Source: Clostridiales bacterium UBA4644 (GTDB lineage: Bacteria > Bacillota > Clostridia > Oscillospirales > Butyricicoccaceae). From it: a stretch of DNA of 12,601 bases. The stretch covers positions 1 through 12,601 of the forward strand of contig DHMK01000089.1 in the NCBI GenBank assembly GCA_002405755.1, read 5' to 3'. The number at the start of each line of letters is the position of its first letter. Within the stretch, counting starts at the first letter, position 1. The notes under the pieces were generated by a model. It was not told the origin of the DNA and searched no databases. It saw only the letters and a program-made list of their open reading frames with translations. Made by a program: the position numbers and the translations under genes. Below, piece by piece: positions 1 through 6,892 of this stretch.

Positions 1-2
1 AC

Positions 3-1166
3 CAGCCCAGCGAGAAGACCGTCACCCTCGTTGTCTGGATGCCCAAAGACGTGGGCAACGAGGCGAACCATAAGGCAAATGCAACCGCTCCGTCCGTTGA
101 ACTCGGTATCAATGTGGTCGCAACGCAGTATACCTATGAGAAGGACAGCTACGGGCCGGATTATGATAAGGATGCTACTTATCCGGTAACCTCTGCGGCA
201 GATATGAAAAAGGCGCTGGAAGAGATCAATGCTTCTGAGACGGTCAACAGCGCGGTCCTTGCGCTGAATCAGGATTTTACCTATGATGATGCGCAGCTGC
301 AGGTCGGAAGCGGAAAGGATATCACCATCGATCTTGCGGGCAATGATCTGACGATCACAAATACCGCCGGCGACGGCTTTACCATCGATAACGGCGGCAC
401 GCTGACGCTGGGTAATTCCGGAACAGACGGCACCTATATTTTTGACTGCGAAGCTTCCGGCAGCGACGGCATCTATGTACACAATACGGAAGCGGGCAAA
501 ACGGCTACGCTGAACATTACCGGAGATGTCCAGATCAATGTGGATGCAAATGTGAACTCTGCCATCCATGCTTATGCGGAAAGCGGAAATGCGGTGGTCA
601 ATATTGACGGCGCGACGATCACGACTACCGGTACAGCGCAGACCAGCGCGATCATAGTGGATCAGAATTCCACGCTGAATATCAAAAACGCCACCATGGA
701 GCTGAATGCCGACTTTGACAGCTACAGCGACGGCAATGATGTGGTGGGTATCCTGCTCTGGGGTCAGAACGGAAAACAGGAGAATATCACGGTAAATATT
801 GGCGAAAACACCACCTTTACGGTGGGCGGCAAAAATGCCTTTGCACAGGGCGTGCAGATCGGCATGTCGGATAAAGGATATTCTCCGAATCTTCAGGTGA
901 CTGTCGACGGCGCGAATATCGAGCTGGCTCCGACTGAAAACGGCAAGGGCTATGCATTTACCACTTACAAGGGTGCGTATGGCAAGTTTACCATGAACAG
1001 CGGAACGGTCTCCGGCAAGATCGATGCGCTGGGACTGGCGTACATTGGAGAGGTCGATCTGACGATCAACGGCGGTACCTTCGGCGCGGACCCCACGGAT
1101 TATGTGAATTCCAAAACGCATACCGTGAATGAGAGCAACGGCACCTACACTGTGGCCGCGAAATAA
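3..1166 (+). CDS. Secreted TasA/camelysin-like (SipW-type) protein with C-terminal beta-helix-like region, 5' partial
   Basis: The reading frame is open to the left edge, so the start lies outside the window; 387 codons are visible. The first ~55 residues (WMPKD.GNEAN, then ATQYTYEKDSYGPDYD) resemble the end of the TasA/camelysin-like domain of clostridial proteins exported with a SipW-type signal peptide. The rest, from about position 216 to the stop, is a long run of short beta-strand-like repeats rich in Asn, Asp, Gly and Thr, such as NIDGATI, LNIKNATMEL and VTVDGANIEL, as in right-handed parallel beta-helix (pectate-lyase-like) folds. No LPXTG motif or C-terminal membrane segment is present, so it is probably secreted or held in a matrix. 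No catalytic site is recognisable; adhesion or extracellular-matrix roles are inference. Its base composition is visibly less GC-rich than its neighbours. A hairpin follows 22 bases after the stop. Confidence 0.8.
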   Translation, partial: QPSEKTVTLVVWMPKDVGNEANHKANATAPSVELGINVVATQYTYEKDSYGPDYDKDATYPVTSAADMKKALEEINASETVNSAVLALNQDFTYDDAQLQVGSGKDITIDLAGNDLTITNTAGDGFTIDNGGTLTLGNSGTDGTYIFDCEASGSDGIYVHNTEAGKTATLNITGDVQINVDANVNSAIHAYAESGNAVVNIDGATITTTGTAQTSAIIVDQNSTLNIKNATMELNADFDSYSDGNDVVGILLWGQNGKQENITVNIGENTTFTVGGKNAFAQGVQIGMSDKGYSPNLQVTVDGANIELAPTENGKGYAFTTYKGAYGKFTMNSGTVSGKIDALGLAYIGEVDLTINGGTFGADPTDYVNSKTHTVNESNGTYTVAAK

Positions 1167-1188
1167 GCTTTTTTCTCCATACTGTTAT

Positions 1189-1224
1189 GCAGCCCCCCGA
1201 CGGCAAGTTGCCGCGGGGGGCTGC
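1189..1224 (+). terminator. Strong hairpin between convergent genes
   Basis: GCAGCCCCCC (1189-1198) pairs perfectly with GGGGGGCTGC (1215-1224). The stem continues inward as G1199-C1214 and CGGC/GCCG around a short loop. On the plus strand it is followed by a broken T-rich stretch (ATATTTCTC, then TTTCGTTTTA), so it best serves the secreted-protein gene. The permease gene ends at 1248 on the opposite strand, but there the hairpin is not followed by a T run, so termination in that direction would be weaker. Confidence 0.75.
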
Positions 1225-1247
1225 GATATTTCTCTGCTGCTTTCGTT

Positions 1248-4200
1248 TTATTCCGGGGCCTTCAGCGATTCCACCATGTCGATGCGCCGCAGCTTGCGGG
1301 CCATCACCAGATTCACCAGCAGGGTGAACAGCAGGGTCATGGCGGCGGAAAGGACAAAGCTCAGCGGGCTGATCTCCCGGCCAAACATCACCGCGTCCAC
1401 CTCGGCGGTCTGCACCACGAACCGGTGGAAGAAGATCCCGAAAAACAGGCCCAGCGCCGTCCCCATCAGGCTCAGACAGACGGTCTCCCGGTAAACATAG
1501 GCGGAGACCTCTCTGGGATGGAAGCCCAGGACCTTGATGGTGGCAAGCTCCTTCTGACGCTCGCAGATGTTGATGTTGGTCAGGTTGTAAAGCACCACAA
1601 AGGCCAGCGCCGCGGCGGAGATGATCAGCACCATCACGATGGAATCGATGCTGCGCAGCATATCGGAAAAGCTCTCCCGAACGGCGTCGGAAAAGGAGAC
1701 GCCGGTGGCGTTGGAGCTGGAGAGCAGCTGGGAGGCCAGCACATCCCGGGCATCGGCGTCCGGCGTGTGGGCCTTGACATAAAGGGTCTCGTAAACGCAG
1801 GCCTGCCCAAAGGCTGCTTCATAGACCTCATGGGGCAGATAGGCATAGCCGTAAACATAGTTTTCGCAAACGCCGGCCACCCGGATCTGGGCCTGATCCC
1901 CATCCTGATCCTGCAGGGTGAAGGTGTCGCCGGCCTTGACGCCCAGGCGCTTTGCCGCCTTTTCCGAAAGGATCGCGCCGTCCTTGGAAAAGGCGATGGG
2001 GGCGTGGGTCTTCCGGCCGCGGAACAGGACGAAATCGGAAAGGGCTTCATCATCGGAGGGGACCACAATGTGCAGATCCACCTCCACGCCCTCCCGCAGG
2101 CCAAGGCCCGTCTCGGAATGCACGGGCAGATAGGCTTCAATGCGGCTCTCGTCCGCCAAAACGGCGGCGATGCGCCGGTCGGAGACCTCGTCGCCCTCGT
2201 GCTTCAGCTGAACCGTCAGGTTATATTCCATCAGCTGGCCAAACTGCAGGTCCACGATGTCTCGGATGGAATCCCGCAGGCCGAAGCCGGTGAGCAGAAG
2301 GGCCGTGCAGCCGGTGATGCCGATGAGCGTCATGAAAAAGCGCTTTTTATAGCGGAAGAGGTTGCGAGCCGTCACCTTGTGAGAAAAACTCATCCGCTTC
2401 CAGATAAAGCCCACCCGCTCCAGCAGAATGCGCTTGCCTGCCGGCGGGGCCTTGGGCCGCATGAGCTCTGCGGCGCAGCTCTTCAGCGAGCCTTGCAGCG
2501 CCCCCAGCGTGGCCGCCAGAATGGCCAACAGGATCAGCGTGGCGGAGATCAGCGCATAGACCGCGTGGCTGGCGGGGACCAGACCGGGCATCTGATACAT
2601 GAGCTTGTAGGCGTTGCAGATCACCCGGGGGAAGAGGAACAGTCCTACGGCCAGACCGAAGCCGCTGCCCAGCAGACTGGCGGCCATGGCGTAGGAGATA
2701 TATTTCAGGGCGATGGCGCCGGGACCGTAGCCCAGGGCCTTCAGCGTGCCGATGCTGCCCCGGTCCTCATCGATCATGCGGGTCATGGTGGTGGAAGCCA
2801 CCAGCGCCGCCACCAGGAAGAAGAACACGGGGAAGACCTTGGCGATGGATTGGACCTTTTCCGTGTCGCTCTCATAATAAATATAGCCCTCGTTGCTCTC
2901 GCCCCGGGTCAGCACATACCATTCCGGATCCTCGATCTTTGCGATCTCATCCTCCGCGTCCCGCAGCTTCTGATTTGCGTCGGCGATCTTTTTCTCAAAC
3001 TCCTGCTTGCCGCTTTCGTAGTCGGCCCAGCCGTCATCCAGCGTCTTCCGGGCGTCGGCCAGCTCTGTCTGAGCATTGGCCAGCTTACGCTGGCCCTCCT
3101 GAGCATCGGCCCGGCCGTCCTGCAGGGTCTGAAGGCCCGCGCGGTAATCGGCCCAGCCTTCGTCCAGCTCCCGGCGGGCGCTTTCCAGCTGCGTCTGAGA
3201 ATCGGCCAGCTGCGCGGCGGCGTCATCCAGCTGCTGCTTGCCGTCGGCCAGCTGCGCGGCGGCGTCATGGAGCTGAGTCTCGGCCTCCGAAAGGCGCAGA
3301 AGGCCGGTGCGGTAGTCGATCTCCGCCTGCTCCAGCTGCTGCCGGGCGGCGTCGTAATCCTTTTCGCTGCGGGCCAGCTGCCGGCCGCCATCGTCCAGCT
3401 CCTGCTGGGAGACGTCCAGCTGCTGCAGACCTGCGCTGAGCTGGGCCTGATTTTCCTCCAGCTGCTGCCGGGCAAGGCGCAGCTGCGTCAGAGCTTCCTG
3501 ATACTGCGTCTCCGGCAGAAGCCCCGCTGCGTGGGCCGCATCCAGCTGGGCCTGCTGCTCCTCCAGAGAGGAGAAGCCTGCGTCCAGCTGCCGCTGATTT
3601 TCCGCAAGCTCCGCCCGGGCCGCGTCCAGCTGGGCCTGACCGCTGTCCAGCTGATCCTGCCCCTCCTCCAGAAGGGAAGCGGCGTGCTTCAGCTGGACCT
3701 TGCCGTCCTGCAGCTGGAGATAGGCGTCGTCCAGCTTCGCCTTGTTTTCTTCATATACCGCCAGCCCGGCGGTATAGTCGGCCTGACCCTCCTGCCAGGA
3801 AAGCAGGGCGTCCTCATAGTCTGCCTTGCCCTCCTGATACTGCTGCAGACCGTCCTGATACTCCGCCTCGCCCTCCTGCAGCTGCTTCAGGGCATCGGCC
3901 AGCTCGGCTTCACCCTCCTGCAGCTTTTGCTCGGCGGCGGCCAGCTTCTGCCGGCCGGTCTCATAGTCGGTCAGACCGTCCTGATAATCCCGCTCGCCGT
4001 CCTGCAGCTCCCGCAGAGCATCGTCCAGCTCCGCCTGGCCCTCGGCCGCTTTGTCGGAAAGCTCCTGCCGGGCGTCGGAAAGGGCGTCCTGCGCATCCTG
4101 CAGCAGCCGGTCCGCCCGGACGTGCTTCTGGGTCTCGGAAAGGTCCTTCAGCGCCTGCTGCACCGGGGAAACGGTATCATCGTAGGCCTGGGTATAGGCC

Positions 4201-4898
4201 TCCTGATCAAAGGCGCCGGAAACGGTCACATACAGGTCGGTGTAATACTCCAGGTCAAAGCAGCGGTCGGGAATATAGGCGATGCAGCCGATGGCGCCGT
4301 TGCCCACGGAGGTGCTGCCCCGCTGCACCATGGAGATATAATAGCCGGAGATGACCACGCCCACCACGGTGTATTCCGTGCAGGTCAGCGGTTCGTCGCC
4401 GTCCTCCTCCTGGGGCAGGACGGTAAAGGTGCTGCCCACGCCCATAACGCCGTCGTGGAGGGAATATTCCCGCTCCACCACGCATTCGTTTTCCGCCTGC
4501 GGCCAGCGGCCCTCCACCAGCAGGGAGCGGTTCATATCGGCGCTGTCGGCGCTGCCGAAATGGCGCACGCCGTGGAGCCGGGCCACAAAGGTGTCGCCGG
4601 AGGCAAAGGCGATCTCACGGTCGAGCGTGTGGGCGGGCATGACGGCCTCCACCCCCGGGATGGCGGCGACGGCCGCCGCATCGTCCTCCTCCAGACCCAG
4701 GCTGCCGATGATGCGCAGGTCGTAGAGGTTGGTGTCGTGGTAATACTGGCTGGCGGAATGGCGCATGTCCGGCGTTGTGACCAGCAGGCCCGCCAGAAAG
4801 CCGCAGCCCAGCGCCACGATGGCGAAGATGGCGAGAAAGCGGCTGAAGCTGCTGCGCACAGACCGGATGCAGGTCTTCCAAAAGGTACGGTTCACCAT
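1248..4898 (-). CDS. FtsX-like ABC transporter permease with very long extracellular coiled coil
   Basis: This 1,216-residue membrane subunit pairs with the ATPase encoded just upstream. The layout is: TM1 at ~20-42; a mixed extracellular domain to ~260; a coiled coil at ~262-655; TM2-4 at ~685-703, 735-757 and 778-801 (first FtsX core, with GTLKALGYGPGAI after TM2); TM5 at ~853-871; a second extracellular domain at ~880-1080; and TM6-8 at ~1084-1104, 1138-1157 and 1178-1199 (second FtsX core, with the matching ATIKVLGFHPREV after TM6). The duplicated core fits the MacB/FtsX-type superfamily, whose members move lipids, peptides or antibiotics or transmit mechanical signals. The substrate cannot be read from the sequence and no sensor kinase is adjacent. 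The start ATG overlaps the ATPase stop (ATGGTGA, 4892-4898), with GGAG 8 bases upstream, so the two are translationally coupled. The gene is complete and intact. Confidence 0.9.
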   Translation of the reverse strand: MVNRTFWKTCIRSVRSSFSRFLAIFAIVALGCGFLAGLLVTTPDMRHSASQYYHDTNLYDLRIIGSLGLEEDDAAAVAAIPGVEAVMPAHTLDREIAFASGDTFVARLHGVRHFGSADSADMNRSLLVEGRWPQAENECVVEREYSLHDGVMGVGSTFTVLPQEEDGDEPLTCTEYTVVGVVISGYYISMVQRGSTSVGNGAIGCIAYIPDRCFDLEYYTDLYVTVSGAFDQEAYTQAYDDTVSPVQQALKDLSETQKHVRADRLLQDAQDALSDARQELSDKAAEGQAELDDALRELQDGERDYQDGLTDYETGRQKLAAAEQKLQEGEAELADALKQLQEGEAEYQDGLQQYQEGKADYEDALLSWQEGQADYTAGLAVYEENKAKLDDAYLQLQDGKVQLKHAASLLEEGQDQLDSGQAQLDAARAELAENQRQLDAGFSSLEEQQAQLDAAHAAGLLPETQYQEALTQLRLARQQLEENQAQLSAGLQQLDVSQQELDDGGRQLARSEKDYDAARQQLEQAEIDYRTGLLRLSEAETQLHDAAAQLADGKQQLDDAAAQLADSQTQLESARRELDEGWADYRAGLQTLQDGRADAQEGQRKLANAQTELADARKTLDDGWADYESGKQEFEKKIADANQKLRDAEDEIAKIEDPEWYVLTRGESNEGYIYYESDTEKVQSIAKVFPVFFFLVAALVASTTMTRMIDEDRGSIGTLKALGYGPGAIALKYISYAMAASLLGSGFGLAVGLFLFPRVICNAYKLMYQMPGLVPASHAVYALISATLILLAILAATLGALQGSLKSCAAELMRPKAPPAGKRILLERVGFIWKRMSFSHKVTARNLFRYKKRFFMTLIGITGCTALLLTGFGLRDSIRDIVDLQFGQLMEYNLTVQLKHEGDEVSDRRIAAVLADESRIEAYLPVHSETGLGLREGVEVDLHIVVPSDDEALSDFVLFRGRKTHAPIAFSKDGAILSEKAAKRLGVKAGDTFTLQDQDGDQAQIRVAGVCENYVYGYAYLPHEVYEAAFGQACVYETLYVKAHTPDADARDVLASQLLSSSNATGVSFSDAVRESFSDMLRSIDSIVMVLIISAAALAFVVLYNLTNINICERQKELATIKVLGFHPREVSAYVYRETVCLSLMGTALGLFFGIFFHRFVVQTAEVDAVMFGREISPLSFVLSAAMTLLFTLLVNLVMARKLRRIDMVESLKAPE
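2934..4115 (-). repeat. Repetitive segment coding for the permease coiled coil
   Basis: About 394 residues (262-655 of the permease) repeat a pattern close to seven residues, with Leu or Tyr and Gly at fixed spacing: QDGERDYQDGL, QEGEAEL, LADGKQQLDDAAAQLADSQ. It is rich in Gln, Asp, Glu and Ala and has no hydrophobic stretch, as expected of an extracellular helical stalk. At DNA level a 25-base unit occurs exactly twice, at 3202-3226 and 3244-3268, 42 bases (14 codons) apart, pointing to local duplication. The L..G...L periodicity resembles that of YhgE/Pip-type membrane proteins. Confidence 0.75.
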
Positions 4899-5593
4899 TC
4901 GATCTGCTCCACAGGAACGGGGGCGGGATTGACCTCGTTGCTGATGATCCGGCCGCTCTTCACCCGGATGACCCGGTCGGCCATGGCGGTGAGGGCGGTG
5001 TTGTGGGTGATGACGACGACGGTCTTGCCGGTGGCGCGGCAGGTATCCTGCAGCAGCTTCAGGATGCTCTTGCCGGTGACATAATCCAGCGCGCCGGTGG
5101 GCTCGTCACAGAGCAGGAGCTTGGGGTTTTTCGCCAGCGCCCGGGCGATGGCCACCCGCTGCTGCTCGCCGCCGGAAAGCTGGCCCGGGAAGTTGTCCAG
5201 CCGGCGGGCCAGACCCACATCCTCCAGCGTCTTTCTGGGATCCAGCGGCGCCCGGCAGATCTCCGAGGCCAGCTCCACATTTTCCAGGGCGGTCAGGTTC
5301 TGCACCAGATTATAAAACTGAAACACAAAGCCCACGTCGTACCGCCGGTAATCGGTGAGCTGGCGGCTGTCGTAGGCGGAGATCTCCTGCCCGTCCAGCA
5401 GAATGGAGCCGGAGGTGCAGGTGTCCATGCCCCCCAGCATATTGAGAATGGTGGTCTTGCCCGCGCCGGAGGAGCCGACGATGACGCAGAACTCGCCCTG
5501 CTCGATCTGGAAGGTGACGCCGTCCGCCGCCCGGATGGTCTGCTCGCCCACGGTATACTGCTTGACCACATCGTGAAATTCGATAAAGCTCAT
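4892..5593 (-). CDS. ABC transporter ATP-binding protein, MacB/LolD type
   Basis: This 233-residue cytoplasmic ATPase powers the permease encoded directly downstream. All nucleotide-binding motifs are intact: Walker A GSSGAGKT (40-47), Q-loop Gln92 in FVFQFYNL, signature LSGGEQQ (139-145), Walker B LLLCDEP (159-165), D-loop ALD (168-170) and switch His197 in VITHN. The FQFYNL and PTGALD sequences place it in the MacB/LolD/FtsE branch, whose members pair with FtsX-like permeases, in agreement with its neighbour. Length is normal. The start at 5593 has an AAGGGA ribosome site at 5599-5604. The stop overlaps the permease start by 7 bp. A candidate promoter lies at 5599-5628, and the upstream aldolase gene ends before a terminator, so this pair probably forms its own operon. 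Confidence 0.95.
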   Translation of the reverse strand: MSFIEFHDVVKQYTVGEQTIRAADGVTFQIEQGEFCVIVGSSGAGKTTILNMLGGMDTCTSGSILLDGQEISAYDSRQLTDYRRYDVGFVFQFYNLVQNLTALENVELASEICRAPLDPRKTLEDVGLARRLDNFPGQLSGGEQQRVAIARALAKNPKLLLCDEPTGALDYVTGKSILKLLQDTCRATGKTVVVITHNTALTAMADRVIRVKSGRIISNEVNPAPVPVEQIEW

Positions 5594-5598
5594 AAAAA

Positions 5599-5628
5599 TC
5601 CCTTTTTTGTTAAGATGGGAATATTATA
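5599..5628 (-). promoter_or_regulatory. Candidate -10 element and RBS of the ABC transporter operon
   Basis: On the minus strand a perfect TATAAT lies at 5623-5628 (plus strand reads ATTATA), and the ribosome site AAGGGA at 5599-5604 lies upstream of the ATG at 5591-5593. The implied leader is about 25 nt. No good -35 hexamer is found at the usual distance; the stretch upstream is T-rich. The -10 call is therefore tentative. Confidence 0.5.
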
Positions 5629-5669
5629 CTATGCTTTCAACAAAAAGTGTGTAAAAAATTTGTGATAAA

Positions 5670-5695
5670 AGGCCGCCCCGCAAGGGAGACGGCCT
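5670..5695 (-). terminator. Rho-independent terminator of the aldolase gene
   Basis: AGGCCG (5670-5675) pairs with CGGCCT (5690-5695); inside, CCC pairs with GGG around a GCAA loop. On the minus strand the stem is followed by TTTTATC and then a second T run. On the plus strand it is followed by TGTTTT, so it could work both ways, but the only gene ending nearby is the aldolase (stop at 5729). It separates the aldolase from the ABC transporter operon. Confidence 0.75.
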
Positions 5696-5728
5696 GTTTT
5701 GGAAGGAAAAACGGCAGAGCAGCGCAGC

Positions 5729-6754
5729 TCAGAGCGCCGCCAGCAGCCTGTCCACCTGTTCCCGGGTGGTGGCCCAGCTGGTGCAGAAGCGGATGCTGCG
5801 GGGGCCGCTGCCGGGTGCGCCGGTGTCGTCGAAGGAAAACTCCCGGCCCAGCCGCTGGATCTGCTCGTCGGAGAGGATCACGAACTGCTGGTTGGTGGTG
5901 CTGTCGCCATCGAAAACATAGCCCCGGGCGGCCAGCCCCGCCTTCAGCACCATGGCCAGATCCACTGCATGGCGGCCCAGCTGGAAATAAAGCCCATCGG
6001 TGAACAGCGCGTCAAACTGGATGCCCAGCAGGCGGCCCTTGGCCAGCAGGCCGCCCCGCTGCTTGATCAGCGGACGGATATCCGGGATCAGGGCGGGATC
6101 GGGGATCACCAGCGCCTCGCCGAACAGCGCGCCAACCTTGGTCCCGCCGATGTAAAACACGTTGCAAAGGCGGGCCAGCTCCGGCAGGGTCAGATCGTTA
6201 TCCTCCGCCGCCAGGGCATAGGCCAGTCGGGCGCCGTCGATATACAGGGGCAGATGATATTTTTGGCAGACGGCATAGATGGCCTCCAGCTCTGCCTTAT
6301 GGTAGAGGGAGCCGGTCTCCGTGGGCTGGGAAAGATAGACCATGCCGGGCTTGACGATGTGCTCGTGGAAGGTGTCGTTGTCCCAGACGCGATAAGCCTC
6401 CTCCAGCCGCCGGGCGGTGAGCTTGCCATTTTCGCCGGGGATGGCCAGCACCTTATGGCCGGTGCCCTCGATGGCGCCGGATTCGTGGCAGTTGATGTGG
6501 CCGGTATCTACGGAAAAAACGCCCTCCCAGGGCCGCAGCAGGGAATAGATCACGGTGGTGTTGGTCTGTGTCCCGCCCACCAGAAAATGGACGCCCGCCC
6601 CGGGCAGGCCGCATGCTGCGCGGATCTTTTCGGCTGCGGCGGCGCAGTAGGGATCGATGCCGTAGCCCAGGGTCTGGTCCAGATTGGTCTCCTGCAGCCG
6701 CTGCAGGATGGAGGGATGGGCCCCCTCCAGATAATCACAGTCAAAACGGATCAT
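5729..6754 (-). CDS. Threonine-aldolase-like PLP-dependent lyase
   Basis: This 341-residue protein belongs to the beta-eliminating lyase / L-threonine aldolase group (fold type I). Known members split L-threonine or L-allo-threonine into glycine and acetaldehyde in the cytosol. Visible marks are GGTQTN (60-65) near the phosphate pocket, GHINCHESGAIE (85-96) with the His expected to stack on the cofactor, LSQPTETG (141-148), DGARLAYAL (173-181) with the Asp that holds the pyridine nitrogen, and YIGGTKVGALFGE (201-213), where Lys206 should be the Schiff-base lysine. The ATG at 6754 is chosen because AGGAGG lies just upstream; an in-frame TTG at 6769 would overlap that ribosome site. The gene is single, with its own promoter and terminator, divergent from the cobalamin operon. 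Substrate preference cannot be fixed from the sequence; other beta-hydroxy amino acids are possible. Confidence 0.85.
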   Translation of the reverse strand: MIRFDCDYLEGAHPSILQRLQETNLDQTLGYGIDPYCAAAAEKIRAACGLPGAGVHFLVGGTQTNTTVIYSLLRPWEGVFSVDTGHINCHESGAIEGTGHKVLAIPGENGKLTARRLEEAYRVWDNDTFHEHIVKPGMVYLSQPTETGSLYHKAELEAIYAVCQKYHLPLYIDGARLAYALAAEDNDLTLPELARLCNVFYIGGTKVGALFGEALVIPDPALIPDIRPLIKQRGGLLAKGRLLGIQFDALFTDGLYFQLGRHAVDLAMVLKAGLAARGYVFDGDSTTNQQFVILSDEQIQRLGREFSFDDTGAPGSGPRSIRFCTSWATTREQVDRLLAAL

Positions 6755-6789
6755 AATGCCCTCCTTCAAAGCGATGGATCTCTGTCCTG

Positions 6790-6818
6790 ATTGTAACCAA
6801 AAGCTCTGCGCTTTGCAA
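6790..6818 (-). promoter_or_regulatory. Promoter of the aldolase gene
   Basis: On the minus strand, TTGCAA (-35, 6813-6818) is followed after exactly 17 bp by TACAAT (-10, 6790-6795). The predicted start at about 6783 gives a leader of ~29 nt that ends in AGGAGG and ATG at 6754. It diverges from the cobalamin operon promoter, and the two -35 elements are only 14 bp apart. Confidence 0.7.
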
Positions 6819-6832
6819 GAGGTGGGGGAGAC

Positions 6833-6861
6833 TTTACAGCGGCGGCCGCCGCTGGTATAAT
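6833..6861 (+). promoter_or_regulatory. Sigma-A-type promoter of the cobalamin operon
   Basis: TTTACA (-35, 6833-6838), a 17-bp spacer and a perfect TATAAT (-10, 6856-6861). Transcription should start near 6868. The leader is then ~25 nt, ending in GGAGGAG and ATG at 6893. It has no room for a cobalamin riboswitch, the common control element for such genes. Confidence 0.85.
6837..6854. promoter_or_regulatory. 18-bp perfect palindrome in the promoter spacer, candidate operator
   Basis: CAGCGGCGGCCGCCGCTG is exactly self-complementary over 18 bp and occupies almost the whole gap between the -35 and -10 of the cobalamin operon promoter. A protein bound here would block RNA polymerase. It could also affect the divergent aldolase promoter, whose -35 ends 18 bp away. 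The binding factor is unknown; the MocR-type protein at the operon's end is the nearest candidate. GC-rich sequence makes chance palindromes somewhat more likely. Confidence 0.5.
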
Positions 6862-6892
6862 AAAATCAGCAAAACGCTTTGGGAGGAGAGCT

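Noticed and set aside
1167..1247. Small gene or RNA between the convergent genes
   Set aside because: Only the hairpin is present; the remaining sequence is too short and shows no ribosome site or conserved RNA fold.
2934..4115. Repeat block as a CRISPR or tandem noncoding array
   Set aside because: The repeats are imperfect, codon-phased and encode a coherent coiled coil within an intact gene.
1425..5084. A 1,219-residue open frame on the plus strand opposite the permease and part of the ATPase
   Set aside because: It is the antisense mirror of GC-rich genes: its repeats are mirror images of the coiled-coil codons, no family motif is seen, and the minus-strand proteins are clearly real.
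6755..6769. Upstream TTG start for the aldolase
   Set aside because: It would use the AGGAGG ribosome site as coding sequence, while the ATG at 6754 is correctly spaced from that site.
6755..6892. Possible cobalamin riboswitch before the cob operon
   Set aside because: The gap is 138 bp and holds two complete promoters; the transcribed leader is ~25 nt, and no B12-box-like sequence was recognised.
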